Assembly (NCBI RefSeq): GCF_018588885.1
Contig: NZ_JAFFIW010000020.1
Location: 1-64,000 of the forward strand
Length of the DNA stretch: 64,000 nucleotides
Source of the DNA: Mesorhizobium sp. dw_380
Lineage (GTDB): Bacteria > Pseudomonadota > Alphaproteobacteria > Rhizobiales > Rhizobiaceae
Reading direction: 5' to 3'
Shown here: piece after piece, positions 51,704 to 60,601 of the stretch
Numbering within the stretch: position 1 is the stretch's first letter
How the letters are laid out: each line of letters starts with the position of its first letter
Program-made: the position numbers and the translations under genes
The notes under the pieces: generated by a model
Told to the model about the DNA's origin: nothing
Database searches by the model: none
Seen by the model: only the letters and a program-made list of their open reading frames with translations

Positions 51704-54148
51704 TTGGAAATCTTCTTCGGCGCCTTCACCGGCGAATGGGAGCAGCGGCGCGCGGCATTGCTGCATGAATTGTCGCTTGGTGGAAAGCGGCGGTCGGCCG
51801 AAGACGAAATGAAGCGTCGACTGAAAGCGATGGCCGCGCAGGGCGGCGACGGTGGTGCTGGTCCCGGTGGCGGCGGTGGCAGCCGGCCGAAAATGCAACG
51901 AGCGGCTGCCAGGCCGATCTTCGCGGCCGAGACGCGGGCAGCAGCGGCGTCCCGTTCAATAGAAGCGCGGCTTGCGGCGGTTGCCCAGGGCAGCCAGCCC
52001 GCGGTTGTCAAAATGGCATCCTATGGCGCCGGCGCGAGGGTAGGGGCGATGCTGAATTATGTGTCGCGCGGCGGCGAGCTCGCCGTCGAGAACGAGAACG
52101 GCGAGCGCATCAGCAGCCGCGAGGACCTGGCGCGGTTGCGGGGCGACTGGAACCATCTGTTCCAGAACCGCGCAGAGAGCCGCGATATCGGCAGCTTCAC
52201 CGTAGAGATTGCGACTGCGGCGGTTTCGTCAGACGACGCGATGCATGAGCTGGTCAGGAACAGTTTGACGAGCGCATTCGGCGATCGACGCTATGCTTAT
52301 GCGGTGACGCGCCAGGCCGACGGCGCGCTGACGGTTCAAGGGGCGATCGTGCTCAGAAGCGGGCAAGGCGAGCGGCTGACTGGCGACGACAGGGCTGCCA
52401 GCATCATTCAGGCGCGATATGACGCCAGTGCAGCCGCGCAAGGGGCAGCACGGTTCTCGTTCCAAGGCTACGGCAACGGTGTCGAGTATGGCGCCGGCAA
52501 ATTGCGGAGCCTGGTCGAACGTCATGACGGCGACGTTCGCGACGACCGCGGCCAAGTCCTAGGTGACGAAAAGCTCGCTGGCGATCTGGTGCAAAAGGAA
52601 TGGCGCGGTGATCTGCACAGCCGCAAAGGCCGCGACGTGATGCATCTGATCATGTCGGCCCGGGCCGGCACGAATGTCGAGGCGTTTGAAAACGCTGCAC
52701 GCGACTTCCTTGCCGAGCAGTTCGCCGGCCATCGCTATGTGTTTGCCATGCATGATCCGGCCAATGATCCGAAGGAAGAAGGCGAGGGGGGCAAGCGGCC
52801 CCATGTCCATGCGCATGCGATCATCACGATGCGATCGGAATCGGGCGATCGGATCGAGACGACGCCTCAGGTGTTTCGGGAGTGGCGGGCCACAATGGCT
52901 GAGAAGGCCCGCGCGCAGGGAATAGCGATGGAGATGACCGATCGCCGCGAGTTCGCCAGTCCGCCCGCCTTTACCCGCAATCAGGTGAGGCCGGTGAGCA
53001 GGGAAGGGAGGACCGAGCACGTCGGGACGAGCGAGGCGGCGCAGGGACGGTATGACGCCAAGCGGGGCGGAAGGCGCAGTCTGGCGAAGGCCGAGAGAAG
53101 CCGGGAGTATGCCATAAAGGCAACGCAGAGTTGGCAAAAAATTGCGCTCGCCAGCGGTGATCGGCATGTTGTCGCTTTTGCAGAACAGCAGCTTGATCAT
53201 TTGACGGCAAGCCTTTCGGCAAGTCAGGCGGAAGCGAGCGTGAATGTCATCGATGCAGATTTTGGCTCCAAATTCCGCGCCAATCTGGTAACATTGCAGA
53301 AAGTCGTTCTGGAGGGCCAGGAAATGCGTGAGACAACACGGGCGGAGTTTGAAGCCTATGAAAAGAAGGTCGAGACGGCCTTGTTCCGGCTGGAACGGAA
53401 CGTCGGTCCGGACGAGCGAGATGACTTTGATGAAGTCGCGTCTGTCGCCCGCGAGCATGTGAACGGCCGGCGTGAGCTCATGGAGCTTTACGAGCTGAAG
53501 GGCCAGGCCCAGACGGAGCAGGGGACTGCGACCAGGCGAGACGGGCGTCGAGACGATGCGAATGAACAGTGGGATGCGGCAGTCGCCAAACACGGTGAGG
53601 CGGTTGTCGAGGCGGCAAATGACATTCTTATGGACATCGAAACCAGTCGCGAGGGTTTGGACAGGATTGAGGCCGGTGAGCTTTCCAACGATCCAAGGGT
53701 ATTGCGAGCTGATATCGAGCGCGGACTGGCTCGCGCGGCGGAGCTTGCCGTCCAGGGCAACACCTATATGCGCGAGGTGGCCGAGAAGGATCCGGAGCTC
53801 AAGCGCGCTATCGAGGTGGCAGAGCAGACCCAACAGCGGCCGACAGAAGAGCAGGGCAGAACCCCCGCCAATGTCGATGCCGTGACCGAACAGCAGCGGG
53901 AAGCTCGCCTCGGGGAGGCCGAGCGCCGGCCGGACGAAGTGGCCGAGCGCGAGGCTCACGACCTGGCGTCGACCGTCGATGCTACAAATCGGCTGCAGGA
54001 TAAGTTAAACAGGGACAAGGAGGCCGCACAACGCGGCGATGAAACGACGCGGACCGATCCGGCGCAACAGCACATTCCCCGCCTCGAGGAGATGGAACGC
54101 GAGGAACGAGAAAGAAGGGAACGCGACCGCGACGACCGGGACCGTTAG
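51704..54148 (+). CDS. MOBP-like relaxase / mobilisation nuclease
   Basis: This 814-residue relaxase would nick oriT and lead the strand into the recipient. The catalytic domain spans about residues 100-420, with motif I MASYGAGARVGAMLNYVSRG (Tyr119 or Tyr107 as nucleophile) and the metal-binding motif RPHVHAHAIITMR near 365-372. A basic middle region (RNQVRPVSREGRTEHVG) and a long, highly charged coiled-coil tail rich in Glu, Arg and Asp follow, ending in RERDRDDRDR. TTG 51704 is preceded by GGGGAGG; no ATG is available before residue 36. The order RHH-MobC, relaxase and IncP-like nic fits a mobilisable element; no type IV secretion genes are present in the window. Confidence 0.88.
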   Translation: MEIFFGAFTGEWEQRRAALLHELSLGGKRRSAEDEMKRRLKAMAAQGGDGGAGPGGGGGSRPKMQRAAARPIFAAETRAAAASRSIEARLAAVAQGSQPAVVKMASYGAGARVGAMLNYVSRGGELAVENENGERISSREDLARLRGDWNHLFQNRAESRDIGSFTVEIATAAVSSDDAMHELVRNSLTSAFGDRRYAYAVTRQADGALTVQGAIVLRSGQGERLTGDDRAASIIQARYDASAAAQGAARFSFQGYGNGVEYGAGKLRSLVERHDGDVRDDRGQVLGDEKLAGDLVQKEWRGDLHSRKGRDVMHLIMSARAGTNVEAFENAARDFLAEQFAGHRYVFAMHDPANDPKEEGEGGKRPHVHAHAIITMRSESGDRIETTPQVFREWRATMAEKARAQGIAMEMTDRREFASPPAFTRNQVRPVSREGRTEHVGTSEAAQGRYDAKRGGRRSLAKAERSREYAIKATQSWQKIALASGDRHVVAFAEQQLDHLTASLSASQAEASVNVIDADFGSKFRANLVTLQKVVLEGQEMRETTRAEFEAYEKKVETALFRLERNVGPDERDDFDEVASVAREHVNGRRELMELYELKGQAQTEQGTATRRDGRRDDANEQWDAAVAKHGEAVVEAANDILMDIETSREGLDRIEAGELSNDPRVLRADIERGLARAAELAVQGNTYMREVAEKDPELKRAIEVAEQTQQRPTEEQGRTPANVDAVTEQQREARLGEAERRPDEVAEREAHDLASTVDATNRLQDKLNRDKEAAQRGDETTRTDPAQQHIPRLEEMEREERERRERDRDDRDR

Positions 54149-54361
54149 ATGACGATGTTTGATCGACAGGACTACGTTTACCAGTACAGCGACCCGAAGG
54201 GTGACGAAGCGTTTGGCAAGCTATTTGCTATGGTCATCTGTTTCGTTTTCTTCCTGGGCGCCCTGCAGGTTGCCTATGAAACGGTGTCTGGCTGGTACCA
54301 AAACTTCATGCAGTGGAGCAGCGAAACGCTGGCTTTTTTGGCCGGCTCTTGGCCGTTCTGA
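54149..54361 (+). CDS. Small membrane protein behind the relaxase gene
   Basis: This 70-residue protein has one hydrophobic segment, LFAMVICFVFFLGALQVAYE, and follows the relaxase stop directly. In the next frame the sequence after the stop continues as LLAVLIVWVWARKSDARIS, a second membrane-like stretch running to about 54487, so one base change near 54345 may have truncated a longer two-segment protein. No family recognised. Confidence 0.5.
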   Translation: MTMFDRQDYVYQYSDPKGDEAFGKLFAMVICFVFFLGALQVAYETVSGWYQNFMQWSSETLAFLAGSWPF

Positions 54362-54646
54362 TAGTCTGGGTTTGGGCGCGCAAGTCTGATGCAAGGATAA
54401 GCGCAGTGATAGCGCCCGGCCTTGCCGCCAAGGCCGGCGCCAAGGCATTGATATTGCCGTTGTCAAAAGCTGGGGATTTTTGGAGCTAATCGCCAGCTCC
54501 GGAGAATAATGGCGTTTTCGGAGAGGAGCTTGGGGACAATGGTGTTTCTGCTGTCCCCGACTTTTGGCCGTAAATCCCGCAAACGCTGGGCTTCCGGGAA
54601 GCCATGAGGGGACAATGAACCAAAGGGCGAACAACGGGGACGGCAT

Positions 54647-55051
54647 ATGTCGGCGAGTGCTTTTGCATTGACCGGATTCATCTCGTGGGCACTAGGCCTG
54701 CTGATCATGATGGAAGTCATCCGAACGTACCTAGTGATCTCCGGACAAGTCGCGGCAAACGGCTTTACGCCAGATAACGCATCGCTCTCCCCCTTCATGC
54801 AGAGGCTGGCCCGTGCCCACGCCAACTGCATAGAAGGGCTTCCAATCTTCGGAGGTCTGCTCGGAGTCGCGATCATTATTTCAAAGACAGATGTCACGAA
54901 TCCCTTGGCCTCCACGCTGTTAGGCGCACGGATAGCGCAGTCGGTGATCCACCTCGTCTCGACCAACCAACTCGCAGTCAGTCTCAGGTTCACCGCGTTC
55001 GCCGTGCAAATGGTGATTGGTGCTTATTGGTGCTGGATGCTGTTGATCTGA
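54647..55051 (+). CDS. MAPEG family membrane protein
   Basis: This 134-residue integral membrane protein has four hydrophobic helices. The MAPEG signature is RLARAHANCIEGLPIFGGLL, with the conserved Asn and Glu, followed by GARIAQSVIHLVSTNQ. MAPEG proteins include glutathione-dependent transferases and peroxidases; bacterial members are mostly uncharacterised. ATG 54647 has only weak purine-rich sequence before it. It stands alone and is cargo rather than plasmid backbone. Confidence 0.85.
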   Translation: MSASAFALTGFISWALGLLIMMEVIRTYLVISGQVAANGFTPDNASLSPFMQRLARAHANCIEGLPIFGGLLGVAIIISKTDVTNPLASTLLGARIAQSVIHLVSTNQLAVSLRFTAFAVQMVIGAYWCWMLLI

Positions 55052-55345
55052 GGAGTGCGGAATGACCGAACATGAACGCGGACCACCTCGATTCCGGGAG
55101 CCTTGCAAACCCCGCTCCGGTTGGCGAGCCGAAAGATTGTTCCTTTTGACAGGCGAGCGAACCGCAAAAACAGGCAGCAGCAAGGTGGCCTGCTGCCGGT
55201 TTCGTGGACACCGAGATAAGGTGTTTAACGGAACCCGAGCCGCTCGTAGTGGGATGGATGACGTCTTGAACGAGAACGGCGGCGAGTATCTGGGACAGCG
55301 ATCTTTCGCCGACGCATTCCCTCGCCACGACATGGAGCCGATCGG

Positions 55346-56299
55346 ATGAGCGACGTACCAGACACCAAGAACCGCTGGCCGGCGTTGCCCTATGCAGATT
55401 GGGCCGAGACCTGCGCCGCACTGCACCTTTGGAGCCAGATCGTCGGCAAGTACCGCCTCGCGCACACACCATGGGCGAACCACTCCTGGCAGGCCACGCT
55501 TTACGTGACGCCCCGCGGTCTGTCGACGGGTACGGTGCACGATGGCAGCGAGACCATCGCCTTGACCTTCGATCTCCACGAACATGCCCTGATCGGTGAA
55601 ACACCCGCCGTGCGCAAGCGCTTCCAGCTGGAGGCGATGAGCGTGGCCGATTTCCTTGACAGGACCACCAATCTGGTGGGGCAGCTTGGCGGACGGATGG
55701 ACATCCATGGGGCTCCAAACGAGATTCCCAATGCGAAGCGTTTTGCCGAGGACACCGCGCAGCGTCCCTACGACCGTGAGGCGGCGGAGCGGTTCCACAG
55801 GGCGCTGATGCAGATCGAGCGGGTGTTCACGCGTTTCCGCACCGGATTCCTGGGCAAGGTGTCGCCTGTGCATCTGTTCTGGGGATCGTTTGATCTTGCC
55901 GTGACGCGCTTTTCGGGCCGCAAGGCGCCTCGCCATCCCGGCGGAGTGCCGGCGCTACCCGATGCGGTGACCCAGGAGGCTTATAGTCACGAAGTGTCTT
56001 CGGCCGGGTTCTGGCCCGGTGGCGGCGGCGTGAACGAGCCGATGTTCTATTCCTACGCCTATCCGGCGCCCGACGGCTTTGCCGAGCGGCCCGTAGCGCC
56101 GGCGGCGGCCCACTTCGACCCGACATTGGGTGAGTTCCTGCTGCCCTATGAAGCGGTCCGCCAAAGCCCGGACCCGGAAGAGGCACTCATGCGCTTCCTG
56201 CAATCGAGTTACGAGGCCGCGGCAGACGCAGCCGGATGGGACCGGAAGTCCCTTGAATGTAATTTCGGAACCCCGCGAGTGCCGCGCACGGTGAGCTAA
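55346..56299 (+). CDS. DUF5996 family protein
   Basis: This 317-residue cytosolic protein reads RWPALPYADWAETCAALHLW, QIVGKYRLAHTPWANHSWQA and RTTNLVGQLGGRMDIHGAPN, then GKVSPVHLFWGSFDLAVTRF and GFWPGGGGVNEPMFYSYAYP, all hallmarks of DUF5996. The function is unknown; the conserved H, W and Y residues suggest an enzyme. ATG 55346 overlaps the end of an unsupported frame. It is complete and of normal length. Confidence 0.88.
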   Translation: MSDVPDTKNRWPALPYADWAETCAALHLWSQIVGKYRLAHTPWANHSWQATLYVTPRGLSTGTVHDGSETIALTFDLHEHALIGETPAVRKRFQLEAMSVADFLDRTTNLVGQLGGRMDIHGAPNEIPNAKRFAEDTAQRPYDREAAERFHRALMQIERVFTRFRTGFLGKVSPVHLFWGSFDLAVTRFSGRKAPRHPGGVPALPDAVTQEAYSHEVSSAGFWPGGGGVNEPMFYSYAYPAPDGFAERPVAPAAAHFDPTLGEFLLPYEAVRQSPDPEEALMRFLQSSYEAAADAAGWDRKSLECNFGTPRVPRTVS

Positions 56300-56453
56300 C
56301 AAAAGGAGCAACCAAGACCAAAAGAGGGACAAAACTCGGAGGAATCTACGCAGCGGCCGGCCGATGATCCCGAGCATTTCGTTGTGTGGTGCTGCTTCTT
56401 GCGCGATCCGACTTTCCCCCATACGAAAGGGGACTTGCAATAGGAGTTGATGA

Positions 56454-56906
56454 ATGACCGAAGAGAACAATCGCCAAAACGCGGAATTGATGGAATTGAC
56501 CGCGGATATTGTCGCGGCGTTTGTCCAAAATAATGCAGTGCCTGTAGCAGGCCTGCCCGATCTTATCTCTTCGGTGAACTCAGCGCTCGTCAGCTTGGTC
56601 AAGTCAGCTGCAGTTGAGCAGCCAACACAGACCCCGGCAGTCAATCCGAAAAAATCTGTGTTTCCCGACCACATCATTTCCTTGGAAGACGGGCGCAAGT
56701 TCAAGTCGATGAAACGGCACTTGGGCTTGCTCGGCATGACGCCTGACGAGTATCGGGCCAAGTGGGGGTTGGCGCGGGACTATCCTATGGTGGCACCAAG
56801 CTACGCTGCACAACGGTCAGAGCTGGCGAAGTCAATCGGACTTGGTCGCAAGCCGGTCGCAAAAATGCCGACCAAGAAGGCGGCAGCCAAGCGGGTGAAG
56901 GCCTAA
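56454..56906 (+). CDS. Ros/MucR-type regulator with altered zinc ligands
   Basis: This 150-residue protein matches MucR/Ros regulators, which control exopolysaccharide, motility and symbiosis genes by binding AT-rich DNA. ELTADIVAAFVQNNAVPVAG forms the oligomerisation end. The domain at 73-120 reads DHIISLEDGRKFKSMKRHLG and MTPDEYRAKWGLARDYPMVA. Canonical Ros fingers use a Cys before LEDG and a second His after KRHL; here these positions are Ser77 and Leu. Zinc-free Ros domains are known in Mesorhizobium, so it may still fold. The tail KKAAAKRVKA is basic. GGAGTTGATGA precedes the start. Confidence 0.88.
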   Translation: MTEENNRQNAELMELTADIVAAFVQNNAVPVAGLPDLISSVNSALVSLVKSAAVEQPTQTPAVNPKKSVFPDHIISLEDGRKFKSMKRHLGLLGMTPDEYRAKWGLARDYPMVAPSYAAQRSELAKSIGLGRKPVAKMPTKKAAAKRVKA

Positions 56907-56937
56907 AGATCCTGCGTCAGGCAAGCGGACTAATGCG

Positions 56938-57228
56938 ATGACGCGCCAATCCATTGCCGAAGAGCTTGAAAGCGCTGCCGATCGCATCGCAGACATTTCG
57001 CGCGCGGATCTGCAGATCATCTTGCGACGCGCGGCGTTGATGCTCAGAAACGTCGCCGGCGTGCCGCTGGAACCGGCAACTGATGACGCTCTGAACTCCA
57101 TTGCTGCTGAAATGAAAATCGGCAGATCAGACCTAATTCAAGTCATCTTGCGCGAGTGGCTCGAAACCAACGCGTATCTGCCGGTGCGCCAGATCGATGA
57201 GGACTGCGAAACGGACGGGAGCGCTTAG
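56938..57228 (+). CDS. Hypothetical protein
   Basis: This 96-residue protein is helical: TRQSIAEELESAADRIADIS, DLQIILRRAALMLRNVAG, then EMKIGRSDLIQVILREWLET, which resembles a ribbon-helix-helix second half. It follows mucR by 31 bp and may be in its operon. Its stop meets the convergent gene at 57225. No family recognised. Confidence 0.55.
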   Translation: MTRQSIAEELESAADRIADISRADLQIILRRAALMLRNVAGVPLEPATDDALNSIAAEMKIGRSDLIQVILREWLETNAYLPVRQIDEDCETDGSA

Positions 57229-57545
57229 CTTTCGTCTCTCCAGATAACCCGCCGTTCCCATCTGATTTCGACCAAACGTCGGAAACGGATCGTCACCAAT
57301 TCCTGACCGACGGGATGGAACAGTTCCGCGCTCATCGATTCCTTGCGACCGCAATTTTCGCAGCGGACTTTTGCCCGGACCTGATCAATGGTGACATTGC
57401 CAATGACTTCTCGGAGCTCTAGCGGCTTATAGAAGCGCTTGATGTTGCAGTGGCCGCAGCAAATACGAGCCACCTGCCCCGCGTTGTGAGCGTGCATCAA
57501 CGTCCATGGGGCACCTCGTGGCCATTTTTCTGGTTGTTCCGGCAT
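57225..57545 (-). CDS. Zinc-ribbon hypothetical protein
   Basis: This protein of about 106 residues reads MPEQPEKWPRGAPWTLMHAH, then ICCGHCNIKRFYKPLELREV and RCENCGRKESMSAELFHP. Two CxxC knuckles spaced by about 40 residues make a zinc ribbon, of the same general type as the decayed gene near 0.1-0.4 kb. ATG 57545 was chosen because composition changes there; the frame is open further upstream but without motifs. It is divergent from the gene at 57639. The function is unknown. Confidence 0.6.
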   Translation of the reverse strand: MPEQPEKWPRGAPWTLMHAHNAGQVARICCGHCNIKRFYKPLELREVIGNVTIDQVRAKVRCENCGRKESMSAELFHPVGQELVTIRFRRLVEIRWERRVIWRDES

Positions 57546-57638
57546 TATGCTGAGAAGAGGAACATATTCCTGCCAGGTCAAGGGTCTTGACTTCTTCGTT
57601 CTCTTTTTGTTCACTGCTGACAAAATGGAGACACGGCC

Positions 57639-57917
57639 ATGAAATCGATCATCGACACCGAGTCCGAGCAGCCCGAGATATATGCAACGGTACAGCGCGA
57701 GCGGCCCGCAATTCACCGGGCCGTCAACAAAATGGCGAAGCAAATGCGCGGTCTTTCTGACGTTAGTCAGAAGCAGGCCATTGCTGAATTGACGGCCACA
57801 TGGATATTGGCAATCTACCCGGAAAACCTGGAGTTGGCGCTGTCGCTTTCGGACGCGATGCGCGAACAGACCGACATCTATCTGCGTGAAAGCAAAACGG
57901 CCAGCGCCCGACACTGA
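57639..57917 (+). CDS. Hypothetical protein
   Basis: This 92-residue helical protein reads QRERPAIHRAVNKMAKQMRG and SQKQAIAELTATWILAIYPE. ATG 57639 has GGAG seven bases before it. Its stop overlaps the start of the next gene (TGATG), so they are coupled. No family recognised. Confidence 0.55.
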   Translation: MKSIIDTESEQPEIYATVQRERPAIHRAVNKMAKQMRGLSDVSQKQAIAELTATWILAIYPENLELALSLSDAMREQTDIYLRESKTASARH

Positions 57918-58297
57918 TGGTCAGGCGCAGCCGGGGAATACCCACGCCCACAGTCATCGATCGCGAATTGCCGCACCAAGTCGCGCTGCCCGACGACCTT
58001 TGCACCGATCGCAACTACACGCTGATCAGGCTCTTTCTGCAAGAGCGCGGCCTCACATGCAGGACCAGAGCGGTGCTGGCGGTTTGGGAAGACGGCAAGC
58101 AGGAGCAATGGCGGTTGCATTGCTTCGCCGATCCTGATGCGGCGGCGGCGTTCCTTGACCACTTCAGCGGCATGATGTTCGATCCGAAGCGAGACAGGGA
58201 GAATGGGCGCGCTCGCGGCGTCTGGCGCCGGCAGGGCGCCTATGAGCAAATTCTGGAGCTTGGGCCGCTGAGCGTGCCGGAAGCCCTGCGGAACTGA
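57917..58297 (+). CDS. Hypothetical protein
   Basis: This 126-residue protein has an N-terminal beta-rich part (LIRLFLQERGLTCRTRAVLA, EQWRLHCFADPDAAAAFLDH) and then MMFDPKRDRENGRARGVWRR. It is coupled by overlap to the gene before it and ends ten bases before the SRAP gene. I do not recognise the family. The context suggests a short operon ending in DNA-repair functions. Confidence 0.55.
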   Translation: MVRRSRGIPTPTVIDRELPHQVALPDDLCTDRNYTLIRLFLQERGLTCRTRAVLAVWEDGKQEQWRLHCFADPDAAAAFLDHFSGMMFDPKRDRENGRARGVWRRQGAYEQILELGPLSVPEALRN

Positions 58298-58307
58298 GGT
58301 GGAAGCC

Positions 58308-59000
58308 ATGTGCGGACGCTACACCAGATATCTGCCATGGTCGGAAATCCATCGTCTCTACCGGCTGACCGCGCCGACCGATGTCGGCCGCAACGACCCG
58401 CCGCGCTACAACATCGCGCCAACCGACGAGGTGCCGTTCGTCACCATCGCTGACGACGCCAGCCACAAGGTTCGAACCGGTCGGTGGTGGCTGGTCCCCT
58501 TCTGGGCAAAGGAGATGCCCAAAGCAGCAATGTTCAACGCTCGGATCGAGAGCGTTGATACTGCCCCGGCATTCCGCGACGCTTTTAAGGCGAAGCGCTG
58601 TCTTGTCCCTGCCGATGGTTATTACGAATGGACGATCTCACCCGCAGACGGCAAAAAGGATCCTTGGTTCATCTTCCAGCCCGGCCACGCGCCTTTCTCA
58701 TTCGCCGGGCTATGGGCCTACAATTCGAACCTCGACGTCACGAGCTGCACGATCATCACGCAGCCGTCGGCGGCGCCAGTCAACCAGATCCATGACCGCC
58801 AGCCGCTGATGCTCGATCCGGCCTACTACGATGCTTGGCTGGATTCCAAAACGCCGGCAGCCGACCTCAAGGAAATCCTCAGCCACGTCATTGACGGGAA
58901 GCTGCAGTTCTATCGCGTCGGCCGCGAGGTAAACGCAGCAGCCATCAACAAGCAGCCCAACGATTACGCCGGGCTGGTCGAGCCGATCAGGCTGTTATGA
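58308..59000 (+). CDS. SRAP (HMCES/YedK) protein: abasic-site shield on single-stranded DNA
   Basis: This 230-residue SOS-response-associated peptidase-family protein forms a thiazolidine crosslink with abasic sites through its N-terminal cysteine. MCGRYT at the start gives Cys2 after Met removal, which fixes the start at ATG 58308 and excludes the GTG at 58299. The conserved features are YNIAPTDEVPFV, WWLVPFWAKE, MFNARIESV (Asn and Arg), CLVPADGYYEW (catalytic Glu) and the His in NQIHDRQPLML. It is of normal length. It lies beside a DNA ligase gene, so the group may protect or repair DNA during transfer. Confidence 0.93.
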   Translation: MCGRYTRYLPWSEIHRLYRLTAPTDVGRNDPPRYNIAPTDEVPFVTIADDASHKVRTGRWWLVPFWAKEMPKAAMFNARIESVDTAPAFRDAFKAKRCLVPADGYYEWTISPADGKKDPWFIFQPGHAPFSFAGLWAYNSNLDVTSCTIITQPSAAPVNQIHDRQPLMLDPAYYDAWLDSKTPAADLKEILSHVIDGKLQFYRVGREVNAAAINKQPNDYAGLVEPIRLL

Positions 59001-59176
59001 GCGACGAACCGACCCGCCCCGGAGAGCCTGTGCAACTGCGCGAGCACGGGCCGCTTGGCCATGTCTGCGAACATGCCGGCTGTGGCAAGGATGCCGGCTG
59101 GGGCTTCGCCCGACTAAGGCAGCCGTCGCACTGGTTCTGCTTCGAGCACCGCGGCGAGGGGGAGAAGTTCCTGTGA
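58997..59176 (+). CDS. Small His/Cys-rich protein
   Basis: This 59-residue protein overlaps the SRAP stop by ATGA and reads LGHVCEHAGCGKDAGWGFAR then LRQPSHWFCFEHRGEGE. Four Cys/His pairs (C-H, C, C, H) suggest a small zinc-binding fold. It ends in TGA overlapping the GTG of the next gene, so three genes are coupled. It is short but has clear codon structure. Confidence 0.6.
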   Translation: MSDEPTRPGEPVQLREHGPLGHVCEHAGCGKDAGWGFARLRQPSHWFCFEHRGEGEKFL

Positions 59177-59412
59177 TCAACCCGCCTAGACATGCCATCG
59201 CCTACCCAGACCGCGAGATCGACTGCCAGGAAGCAATGGAGCCTGGCTTTCAGGCCATCGTTGACTGCATGCTGGAAGCCGGGTGGACGCGCGGCGAAGT
59301 GATGCGCGCCCTGCGGTGCCTGATCGCCGCCGACAACATGACGCAGAAGGAGAACGCCAAAGTCGAAGCTGACCTCGCCATCGCCCGAGCGATGTTGCGC
59401 GCCGGCCGCTAA
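59173..59412 (+). CDS. Small hypothetical protein
   Basis: This 79-residue protein starts at GTG 59173, overlapping the stop before it. It reads MEPGFQAIVDCMLEAGWTRG, then EVMRALRCLIAADNMTQKEN, a helical protein seen next to ligase and SRAP genes in rhizobia as far as I recall. It converges with the ligase gene, whose stop overlaps its own. No function is assigned. Confidence 0.6.
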   Translation: MINPPRHAIAYPDREIDCQEAMEPGFQAIVDCMLEAGWTRGEVMRALRCLIAADNMTQKENAKVEADLAIARAMLRAGR

Positions 59413-60287
59413 TCCCGCTCCCTGAAATCCTTCAGCGAGGCGTGTCGCAGCTTCTCCTCGCCCTTCAGGAACTTCACGCGCCCGACCAGGCCAGGCCTTA
59501 GCCATTCGGCTTTCTCCTTCGCAAGCCCCTTCGGCGGCGGCGCGCCAACCTTGCCCTGCACGCCGTCCCAAAGGGCCTGCCGCTTGTCGGCTTTGAAGGT
59601 GACGAAGGCGCCGCCCATGTATTGACCCCCATCTGCCATGAGCACCATCGCCGGTTTTCCTGTCTCGCGCTTCACGCCGATGATGTCCATTTCCTTCTCG
59701 ACGTAGCATTTCACCTTGCGCCAGTTCATCGTCGACCCGCTGCGGTATACGCCGTCGAGCCGCTTCGAAACGATGCCCTCCAGGCCGGCTTCGCAGGCCA
59801 GATGGTAGACGGCGTCGCCGGCGCCCGGCAGCGCCTCGCTGAACTGGATGTGACCGCCGGCGGGGATGAGCACCTGCAGGATCTCGCGTCGGTCCTTCAG
59901 CGGCATGTCGCGCAGATCGTGGCCGTTGAGGTGCAAGAGATCGAACGCGACCAGGTAGAGGTCCTGCGGGCGTCTGGTGATGGCGGAACGCAGCGCGTGA
60001 AAGTCCGACAGCCCGGCTTCGTTCGTCACGATCGTTTCGGCTTCGATGATGAAGCTTTCGGCCTCGAGGTTCTTCGCCTCGGCGGCCAGCAGCCGATATT
60101 TGGCCGTCCAGTCAATCCCCGTTTTGGTGTACAGGCGGATGCCGTCGACGTCTTTGATCAATTGGGTCCGATAGCCGTCGAATTTGACCTCGTGGCTCCA
60201 TCCGCCGCCCTTGGGCGGTTGCTCGACAAGCTCGGGCTCCATCGGGCGGATGAAGGACAGCCGGACGCCGCCGGCAGGTTTACGCAT
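59409..60287 (-). CDS. ATP-dependent DNA ligase (LigD ligase-domain type)
   Basis: This 292-residue stand-alone ligase seals DNA nicks with ATP. The adenylated lysine is Lys35 in SHEV-K-FDGYRTQL (KxDG). Motif III is FDLLHLNGHDLRDMPL, motif IV is GLEGIVSKRLDG, motif V is MNWRKVKCYVEK, and an OB-fold region follows (RPGLVGRVKFLKGEEK). The motif between, FIIEAETIV, replaces the usual DGE with E-A-E. Rhizobia carry many such plasmid copies, some acting in Ku-dependent end joining. ATG 60287 is preferred; 11 codons upstream are open. Confidence 0.92.
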   Translation of the reverse strand: MRKPAGGVRLSFIRPMEPELVEQPPKGGGWSHEVKFDGYRTQLIKDVDGIRLYTKTGIDWTAKYRLLAAEAKNLEAESFIIEAETIVTNEAGLSDFHALRSAITRRPQDLYLVAFDLLHLNGHDLRDMPLKDRREILQVLIPAGGHIQFSEALPGAGDAVYHLACEAGLEGIVSKRLDGVYRSGSTMNWRKVKCYVEKEMDIIGVKRETGKPAMVLMADGGQYMGGAFVTFKADKRQALWDGVQGKVGAPPPKGLAKEKAEWLRPGLVGRVKFLKGEEKLRHASLKDFRERD

Positions 60288-60415
60288 CGAAGCCTCACGC
60301 GATACTCGAATTTTATTCAATATCGCACAGTCGCGAGTGTTCCGTTAGCGAGTGCTGAAAAAGCAGATTGGAACGTTCATGCCAGGTGGTGGTTTCTTCC
60401 TCGGGAGGAACAGCC

Positions 60416-60601
60416 ATGGCAGACGACAAGAGCAAGCGCGCTGGTCGTGACCGCGACCGGGTTTCGGCGGACGAGGATTACGAGGTCCGTCATTTTGCCA
60501 ACAAGGTTGGTTTGACGGTTCAACAGGTCCACGATCTCATCAAGCAGCACGGCAATGACCGGAAGACGCTGGAGCGCGAAGCGGAGAAGCTCCGAGGATG
60601 A
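60416..60601 (+). CDS. DUF3606 family protein
   Basis: This 61-residue protein reads DRDRVSADEDYEVRHFANKV followed by GLTVQQVHDLIKQHGNDRKT, the DUF3606 pattern. It is a small helical protein of unknown role common in rhizobia. ATG 60416 follows GGGAGGAACAGCC. Its stop overlaps the start of the next gene (ATGA). Confidence 0.85.
   Translation: MADDKSKRAGRDRDRVSADEDYEVRHFANKVGLTVQQVHDLIKQHGNDRKTLEREAEKLRG

Noticed and set aside
52559..53959. 466-codon minus-strand frame over the relaxase gene
   Set aside because: It is the antisense of a clearly conserved relaxase; long antisense frames are common in GC-rich coding DNA.
55062..55349. 95-codon frame between MAPEG and DUF5996
   Set aside because: An ATG and a purine-rich stretch are present, but the composition is Arg-rich without motif, and it overlaps the DUF5996 start. 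I treat 55052-55345 as non-coding.
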